Below are positions 56,279 through 64,000 of a stretch of DNA of 64,000 nt, piece by piece (position 1 is the first letter of the stretch; every line of letters starts with the position of its first letter). This DNA comes from Maratus speciosus (lineage: Eukaryota; Arthropoda; Arachnida; Araneae; Salticidae), in the NCBI GenBank assembly GCA_963932465.1, contig OZ010795.1:473670806-473734805 (forward strand), in the 5' to 3' direction. A program made the translations under genes and the position numbers. Below the pieces are notes generated by a model. That model was not told the DNA's origin. It ran no database searches and was given only the letters and a program-made list of their open reading frames with translations.

Positions 56279-58974
56279 CTAAGCAAACCCCGCGGCTTTG
56301 CTCGCGTAATATTTGAAATATGCCAAGTGATATTTATATGTCTAATTTTTATTAAAAAGTACTAACTAAATTTTTATTTTATTAAAAGGTAATATTTTAT
56401 TTTATTAAAAGGTACTTATTACTTTTAGGAATAATTAAAAAAATTACTATTTAAAACACAGTTTGATTAAACATCATTGTTACACTGCATAAGGCAGAAA
56501 TGAGACTTAAATTAATAAAACGAAATAAAACTAAATAAGTAATAATTTAGAAAATATTTTGAAACTTTTATGCACAATTAATACGCTCATTTCAGTATTC
56601 ATTTGAAGTTTTGAATTTTTTAGAAACCATCTTCTTACATCTTAAAATTAACCATCATGTCCTACCACCTCTCTCAACATAAAGGGCTATGTTGAAATAG
56701 GAACTGTCACCATTAATTTGCCAACATTAATTTTGAAATTGGTTTGTTATTTCCTAATATTCCACAGAAACGTAATTTAGAAAGCTTTTAAAGGCCTTTT
56801 TCAGAGCGTTTGTTGTTTCTGTAAATCCCAGGTGGTAGAATCATTGGCATAAAATATAGCCTGTGTAGGATCAGAGACTGTTACCATTGATTCGCAACTA
56901 TTACTTTTATATTTGGTTTATATTCCCAGAAATTGCGTAGAAATCGTAATTTAGGACTTTTTTAGAATGCTTTTCGCACCTCCCCTTCATTTCACCCCTT
57001 TTTAATTCGAATTTATTTTCGACAGTCCTTCGAGGGCATTTATATTTTATAAGTAACTATCATGCCATATTTAAAGTTTCTAGCCTTTTCAGTATCACAG
57101 AAATCGCAATTTAGAAAGCTTTTAGCTACTGCAACCCTCTGGTGGTAGTGGCACAGACATGAAATATAGCTTATGTTTGAGCAGGTTCTACCACCAACAA
57201 TTTGTTATCATTATTTTTTTAATCGGTTTGGTATTTGATAAGATTACATAAAAATTGTAATTTATAACGCTTTTCGCTCACTTCATCTTTTTAAATTTGA
57301 AATTTTATTTCGACAGTTCATAGAAAGCAGTTGCATCTTGTAAGTAAATAACATGTCATACTTCAAAGTGTTAGACCCTTCAGTTATGCAAAAAACGCAA
57401 ATTAGAACATGTTTTTCTTTTGCAACCCTTAGATGGTAGTGACAGCGACATAAAATATAACCTATGTTATAGCGGGGACTGTCACCATTGATTTGCAACC
57501 ATTACTTTTGAAATAGCTTTGGAATTTCTTGAGATTGAGTAGAAATCGCAATTTAGAACGTTTTTAGAAAGCTTTTCGCGCATTTTCACCCCTTTTTAAA
57601 TTTTCAATTTTTTTCGAAACTGTTCTTAAAGATCATTTATATGTAATAAATATGTACCTTTCCTAATTTTAAGTTTCTAGCCCCTACCGATCACAAAACT
57701 CGAAATTTGGAATGCTTTTTTGCTCCTGCAACGTCTAGGTGATAGTGATACCGACTTGAAATAGCATCTATGTTAGAGCAGAGGCTGTCAGCAACAATTT
57801 CTTACCATTACTTTTGAAATCAGTTTGATTTTTCCTGAGATATTGGTGACAAATTGGCATTTAGAACGTTTTTAGAACGCCTTTCGCTCATTTTGCTCCT
57901 GTATCTCCTCTGGGGTAGTGGAAACAGATATAAAATATAGCCTATCTTAGAGCAAGATCTGTCGCCATCATTTTAACACCATTATATTTGAAATCGGTTC
58001 AGTATTTCCAGAGATTGCATAGAAATTGCAATTTAGAACGTTTTTTACAACGCTTTTTGCGCATTTTCACCCCTTTTAAATTTCAAACTGTTTAAGAACT
58101 GTTCTTAGAAATCCTATATATCTAATAAGTAGCTGATACTTCAAATTTCATATTTCTAGGCCCTTCAGTAACACATAAATCGCATTTTTAGAACGTTTTT
58201 CGCTCCTACACCCCCTTTGGGGTAGTGGCACCGACATAAAACATAGCCTATCTTGGAGCAAACGTTGTCACTATCATTTTGACACTAATATTTTCTAAAT
58301 CGGTTTGGTATTTCCTGAGATTATGTAGAAACTACCATTTAGAACGTTTTTTAGAACGCTTTTTGTGCATTTTCACCCCTTTTAAATTTTGAATTGTTTA
58401 AGAACTGTTCTTAGACATCATTTATATCTTATAAGTAACTAATATTTCAAATTTCATATTTCTAGGTCCTTCAGTAACGCAAAAATCGCATTTTTAGAAT
58501 GTTTTTTGCTCCTGCACCCCCTTTGGGATAGTGGTACCGACATAAAATATAGCCTATGTTCTAAGTTGGACTAACACCATCATTTTGATACCATTACTTT
58601 TGGAATCGGTTCGGTATTTCCTGAGATCATGTTGAAACTACCATTTAGAACGTTTTTTAGAACACTTTTTGTGCAGTCTCACCCCTTTTAAATTTCGAAT
58701 TGTTTAAGAACTGTTCTTAGACATCGTTTATATCTTGTAAGTAACTAATATTCCAAATTTCATATTTCTAGGCCCTTCAGTAACGCAAATTCGCATTTTT
58801 AGAACGTTTTTTGCTCCTGCACCCCCTTTGGGGTCGTGGCACCGACATAAGATATAGCCTATGTTCTAAGTTGGGCGAACACCATCATTTTGATACCATT
58901 ACTTTTGGAATCGGTTCGGTAGTTCCTGAGCTTACCTCCTACAAATAAACAATTTTTTCCTCTTTATAATATGA
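56279..58974 (-). mobile_element. Helitron family F, copy 1
   Basis: On the minus strand the element runs from TCATATTATAAAGAGG (58974) to a CGCGAGCAAAGCCGCGGGG hairpin and GGTTTGCTTAG. The interior holds roughly eight degenerate units of about 300 bp with TTTAGAACGTTTTTAGAACG, TTTTCACCCCTTTT and GGTAGTGGCACCGACATAAA. No Rep/helicase frame is present. Confidence 0.85.
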
Positions 58975-61663
58975 CTAGCAAACCCCGCGGCTTTGCTCGC
59001 GTAATATTTGAAATATGCCAAGTTATATGTCGAATTTTTATTAAAAGGTACTTACTAAATTTTTATTTTATTAAAAGGTAGTTATTACTTTTAGGAATAA
59101 TTTTAAAAAATTACTATTTAAAACACAGTTTGATTAAACATCATTGTTACACTGCATAATGCAGGAATGAGACTTAAATTAATAAAACGAAATAAAACTA
59201 AATAAATAATAATTTAGAAAATATTTTGAAACTTTTATGCTCAATTAATACGCTCATTTCAGTATTCAGTTGAAGTTTTGAATTTTTTAGAAACTATCTT
59301 CTTACATCTTAAAATTAACCATCTTGTCAAATTCAGAGTCCTACCACCTCTCTCAACATAAAGGGCTATGTTGAAATAGGAACTGTCACCATTAATTTGC
59401 CAACATTAATTTTGAAGTTGGTTTGTTATTTCCTAATATTCCACAGAAACGTAATTTAGAAAGCTTTTAAAGGCCATTTTTAGAGCGTTTGTTGTTCCTG
59501 TGAATCCCAGGTAGTAGATTCATCGGCATAAAATATAGCCTGTGTAAGATCAGAGACTGTTACCATTGATTCGCAACTATTATTTTTATATTTGGTTTAT
59601 ATTTCCAGAAATAGCGTAGAAATCGTAATTTAGGACTTTTTTAGAATGCTTTTCGCACCTCCCCTTCACTTCACCCCTTTTTAATTCGAATTTATTTACG
59701 ACAGTCCTTCGAGGGCATTTATATTTTATAAGTAACTACCATACCATATTTAAAGTTTCTAGCCTTTTCAGTATCACAGAAATCGCAATTTAGAAAGTTT
59801 TTAGCTACTGCAACCCTCTGGTGGTAGTGGCACAGACATAAAATATAGCTTATGTTTGAGCAGGTTCTATCACCAACAATTTGTTATCATTATTTTTGTA
59901 ATCGGTTTGGTATTTGAAAAGATTACATAAAAATTGTAATTTATAACGCTTTTCGCTCACTTCATCTTTTTAAATTTGAAATTTTCTTTCGACAGTTCAT
60001 AGAAAGCAGTTGCATCTTGTAAGTAAATAACATGCCATACTTCAAAGTGTTAGACCCTTCAGTTATGCAAAAAACGCAAATTAGAACATGTTTTGCTTTT
60101 GCACCCTCAGATGGTAGTGACAGCAACATAAAATATAACCTATGTTATAGCAAGGACTGTCACCATTGATTGGCAACCATTACCTTTGAAATAGCTTTGG
60201 AATTTCCTGAGATTGAGTAGAAATCGCAATTTAGAACGTTTTTAGAACGCTTTTTGCGCATTTTCACCCCTTTTTAAATTTCCAATTTTTTCGAAACTGT
60301 TCTTAAACATCATTTATATGTAATACATATGTACCTTGCCTAATTTTAAGTTGCTAGCCCCTACCAATCACAAAAATCGAAATTTGGAATGCTTTTTAGC
60401 TCCTGCAACGTCTAGGTGATAGTGATACTGACTTAAAATAGCGTCTATGTTAGAGCAGAGGCTGTCAGCATCAATTTCTTAACATTACTTTTGAAATCAG
60501 TTTGATTCTTCCTGAGATATTGGTGACAAATCGGCATTTAGAACGTTTTTAGAACGCTTTTCGCTCATTTTGCTCCTGCATCTCCTCTGGGTTAGTGGAA
60601 ACATATATAAAATATAGCCTATCTTGGAGCAAGATCTGTCACCATCATTTTAACAGCATTATATTTGAAATCGGTTCAGTATTTCCTGAGATTGCATAGA
60701 AATTGCAATTTAGAACTTTTTTTACAACGCTTTTTGCGCATTTTGACCCCCCCCCCCTTTTAAAGTTCGATATTTTTAGGAAATGTCCTTAGAGATCATT
60801 GATATCTTATAAAAAACTACCATTCTAAATTTCACGATTCAAGGCCCTTCCGTCACGCAAAAACCGCAATTTAGAACGTTTTTCTCCTGTACCTCCTTTG
60901 GGGTAGTGGCACCGACATAAAACATAGCCTATGTAAAAGCAAGGATTTTCACCATCATTTTGACGCCATTATTTTTTAAATCGGTTTGGTATTTCCTGAG
61001 ATTGTGTAGAAACTACCATTTAGAACGTTTTTTAGAATGCTTTTCGCGCATTTTCACCCCTTTTAAATTTCGAATTGTTTAATAACTGTTCTTAGAAATC
61101 CTTTATATCTAATAAGTAGCTGATACTTCAAATTTCATATTTCTAGGCCCTTCAGTAACACATAAATCGCATTTTTAGAATGTTTTTTGCTCCTACACCC
61201 CCTTTGGGGTAGTGGCACCGACATAAAACATAGCCTATCTTAGAGCAAACATTGTCACTATCATTTTGACAGCAATATTTTTTAAATCGGTTTGGTATTT
61301 CCTGAGATTATGTAGAAACTACAATCTAGAACGTTTTTTAGAACGCTTTTTGTGCATTTTCACCCCTTTTAAATTTCGAATTGTTTAAGAACTGTTCTTA
61401 GACATCATTTATATCTTATAAGTAACTAATATTCCAAATTTCATATTTCGAGGCCCTTCAGTAACGCAAAAATTGCATTTTTAGAACGTTTTTTGCTCCT
61501 GCACCCCCTTTGGTGTAGTGGCATCGACATAAGATATAGCCTATGTTCTAAGTTGGAGCAACACCATCATTTTGATACCATTACTTTTGGAATCGGTTCG
61601 GTAGTTCCAGAGCTTACCTCCGACAAATAAACAATTTTTTCCTCTTTATAATAGGAGTATAGA
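58975..61663 (-). mobile_element. Helitron family F, copy 2
   Basis: It is a near-duplicate of copy 1. On the minus strand it starts TCTATACTCCTATTATAAAG (61663) and ends with the CGCGAGCAAAGCCGCG hairpin, GGGTTTG and CTAG (58978-58975). That CTAG directly touches the TC of copy 1. An extra C-rich unit lies at about 60740-60760. Confidence 0.88.
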
Positions 61664-63303
61664 CTAGCGAACTTGCCCGGTGTTGCCCGGGTACGTCAAA
61701 AAACAGCAGGAATTGCGAAAAAGCTCTGAAAATCACAATAAGATATCGCGAAAAAATTTTTAATCGATGCGCAAATTTCGAAAAGAAAAAATATATATAT
61801 ATTGTCTTCAAAGATTGAAAGTTGATTCCTTTCACTAATATGGAAAAATTGCATCAGACTGTATTGGATTAAAAGAGGCATGCTATTTTTATCTGGCATA
61901 GAAACAATTTACACTTTACATTAGCACGCTTAATTCGATTGATAGGCGGGATTTTTCTCATGCCTTCTTTCTTTATTTTTTGATTGTGTCTCTACAGTTG
62001 CATCATATTTTTCCAACGTATAAATTCTTGTCATAAATTTTGTCTGCAATATCTTTTATTTTCAATTGCATATGCCTTCAAACGGCTCGCGCGCCAAATT
62101 CCAATGGTTTGGCAAACCCCCTGTAAAATGCGGCTTTGTGGCTTTCGGTAGTTCATACTTTCCCGATTATCTGGTTGGCATTAATATTCATATTTTGACC
62201 TTTCACCCTCCTCATTGGGAATTCGTTAACGGAAATTAATACGTGTCTCATCTCAACTTAATTCTCGCCATATATCTACTGGTTAACGTTTTCTGTAAAT
62301 TGCCCCTCGCCAATAACCCTGCTCTCTCAGAATTTTAATGACATCACTTCTCTTTTGAATGTCGGGCTGATAAAATTTTTGACTGCCGGGTTGAGTACGT
62401 TTTCTCTTCCCTCCTGCATTGGCATTTGCGGCTGAAAATCTCTCGAAGTGTGTTAAAGAACCTGGTGATAAATAAACAGCGTTCAGATATTCTTCGATAT
62501 TCGTCTATTGATATAAAATGGCCTCCTGTCCTTTATTCGAATAATTAATATTTAGTTAATGGCTTTCTGATGTTTCTGAGATATCATCGAGAATCACCTA
62601 TACGATAAATATCAACATAACACATGCTAAGCATTGTATCATGCTACTTTTATTCATAATTTAAATTACTTGGATTCTCTTAAACATAATTAATATAATC
62701 CCTTACGTTAATATTAGTTTTTGTTGCATTAAAATATCTCAATTTGTTGATTTTCTGTTAGCAAGTAATCCCGATAGGTTTACAATGGAAGTCTATGGGA
62801 ATTTGGCGAAATATCAGAGATATCGCCAAGTTGACGTCACTTTTGGCAAATTTGGCGATATATCGCCAAGTTGGCGACAAACTTGGCGGTATTTGGCGAC
62901 AAACTTGGCGGTATTTGGCGACAGAGCTGTGTCCCCCCCCCCCCCTGCGGTAACTCCCTTATAAGTATGAAGATGCATTAAATGTTGTCCAATAAACGCT
63001 TAAAAATTCGCTAAAAATTCAAAAATGGCTGTACGAATTCCGAATAAACTTTTCTGAAAAGAGAACAAAATTTACTATATTGGGTTAAAAGAAAGAAACT
63101 GTATTATTTTTACTAATGTGGAAAAATCGCATAAAAATTTAAATAAAAAAAATCTAATCAAAAAATCGAAAATCGGGATTCGAGGTGCAAAACTTCGTAT
63201 ATAGACGTAACTTTTGCCCAAATTTTGTAGTTCTACGTGCAGTGGTCTCTTTAGAACACCGTCGACACACTCACACACAAACTTCTTTCTTTATTATTAT
63301 AGA
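61664..63303 (-). mobile_element. Helitron family G, complete ends, 1640 bp
   Basis: On the minus strand the 5' end TCTATAATAATAAAGAAAGA (63303) follows an A. The 3' end has hairpin CCCGGGCAACACCGGG, then CAAGTTCG and CTAG (61667-61664), touching the TC of F copy 2. It contains the GGCGA-rich repeat also seen at 39.3 kb. Short frames within it are not genes. Confidence 0.88.
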
Positions 63304-64000
63304 TGTTATAGCAGGGACTGTCACCATTGATTTGCAACCATTACATTTGAAATATCATTGGTATTTCTAGAGATTGCGTAGAAATCACAATTTACAACGT
63401 TTTTAGAAAGCTCTTCGCGCATTTTCACCCCTTTTTAAATTTCCAATTTTTTCGAAACTGTTTTTAAAGATCATTTATATCTCATAAATATGTACCTTGC
63501 CTAATTTTAAGTTGCTAGCCCCTATCGATCACAAAAATCGAAATTTAAAACGCTTTTTTGCTCCTGCAACGTCTAGGTGATAGTGATACCGACATAAAAT
63601 AGCGTCTATATTACAACAGAGGCTATCAGCATCAATATTCTACCATTACGTTTGAAATCAGTTTGATTCTTCCTGAGATATTGCTGACAAATCGACATTC
63701 AGAACGTTTTTAGAACGCTTTTCGCGCATTTTGCTTCTGCATCTTCTCTGGGGTAGAGGAAACAGATATAAAATATAGCCTATATTGGAGCAAGATCTGT
63801 CACCATCATTTTTACACCATTATATTTGAAATCGGTTCAGTACTTCCTGAGATTGTATAGAAATCGCAATTTAGAACGTTTTTTACAACGCTTTTTTCGC
63901 ATTTTCACCCCTTTTAAATTTTGAATTGTTTAAGAACTGTTCTTAGAAGTCCTTTATATCTAATAAGTAGCTAATATTTCAAATTTCATATTTCTAGGCC
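63304..64000 (-). mobile_element. Helitron family F, copy 3 (partial, leaves window)
   Basis: It starts TGTTATAGCAGGGACTGTCA, equivalent to an internal point of copies 1 (57465) and 2 (60143). It continues collinearly to the window edge. The junction with G is an A/T Helitron target in the middle of the F unit. Confidence 0.85.

Overview
This is an AT-rich, gene-poor window of a eukaryotic nuclear genome, almost certainly from a metazoan and most likely an arthropod. An arachnid is my best guess, from the style of the Tc1-like transposase and the mix of Helitrons, tRNA-headed SINEs and foldback elements; that is inference. There is no bacterial gene organisation, CRISPR array or operon. Most long reading frames are accidental frames through repeats.

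Host coding signal is thin. One exon is convincing: a phase 1-1 exon at 42149-42325 (+) encoding a complete Sushi/CCP domain. A cysteine-rich, phase-compatible candidate last exon follows at 45519-45631. A second phase-compatible acceptor with an immediate stop and an AATAAA signal lies at 51466-51536. A separate unassigned open stretch after a good splice acceptor is at 35623-36017.

The rest is layered mobile DNA. Autonomous-type DNA transposons are a Tc1/mariner element (9126-10609, one frameshift, DDE triad still present) and a decayed pogo/Tigger element (21176-24348). Non-autonomous elements include a hAT with 8-bp target duplications (46417-48558), piggyBac-type TTAA elements (14325-14533, 26794-27527), a TA-flanked MITE (43322-43727), several long foldback palindromes, and tRNA-headed SINEs.

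Helitrons dominate. There is a complete non-autonomous copy at 30073-32629, with its empty site preserved in a paralogous repeat at 6143/6144. A shuffled cluster lies at about 50.3-56.3 kb. A head-to-tail array of three abutting Helitrons fills 56.3-63.3 kb on the minus strand and is followed by a broken fourth unit.

Layout: 0-8 kb, Helitron and other repeat fragments, SINEs and tRNA-like sequence. 8.1-8.9 kb, a 31-bp minisatellite. 8.9-11.7 kb, a tandem dispersed repeat split by Tc1. 12-17 kb, palindromes, a piggyBac MITE and a minisatellite carrying repeated TGACGTCA sites. 17-20 kb, an extremely AT-rich block with an RT-like relic. 20.4-25.7 kb, a Tigger element between inverted arms. 26.8-32.7 kb, a piggyBac element, a foldback and a Helitron. 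33-34.8 kb, a duplicated tandem array. 35.6-36.0 kb, a possible exon. 36.9-41 kb, a foldback and tandem repeats. 42.1-51.5 kb, the Sushi gene 3' part with a foldback/hAT/minisatellite nest in the intron or 3' flank. 50.3-64 kb, Helitrons.
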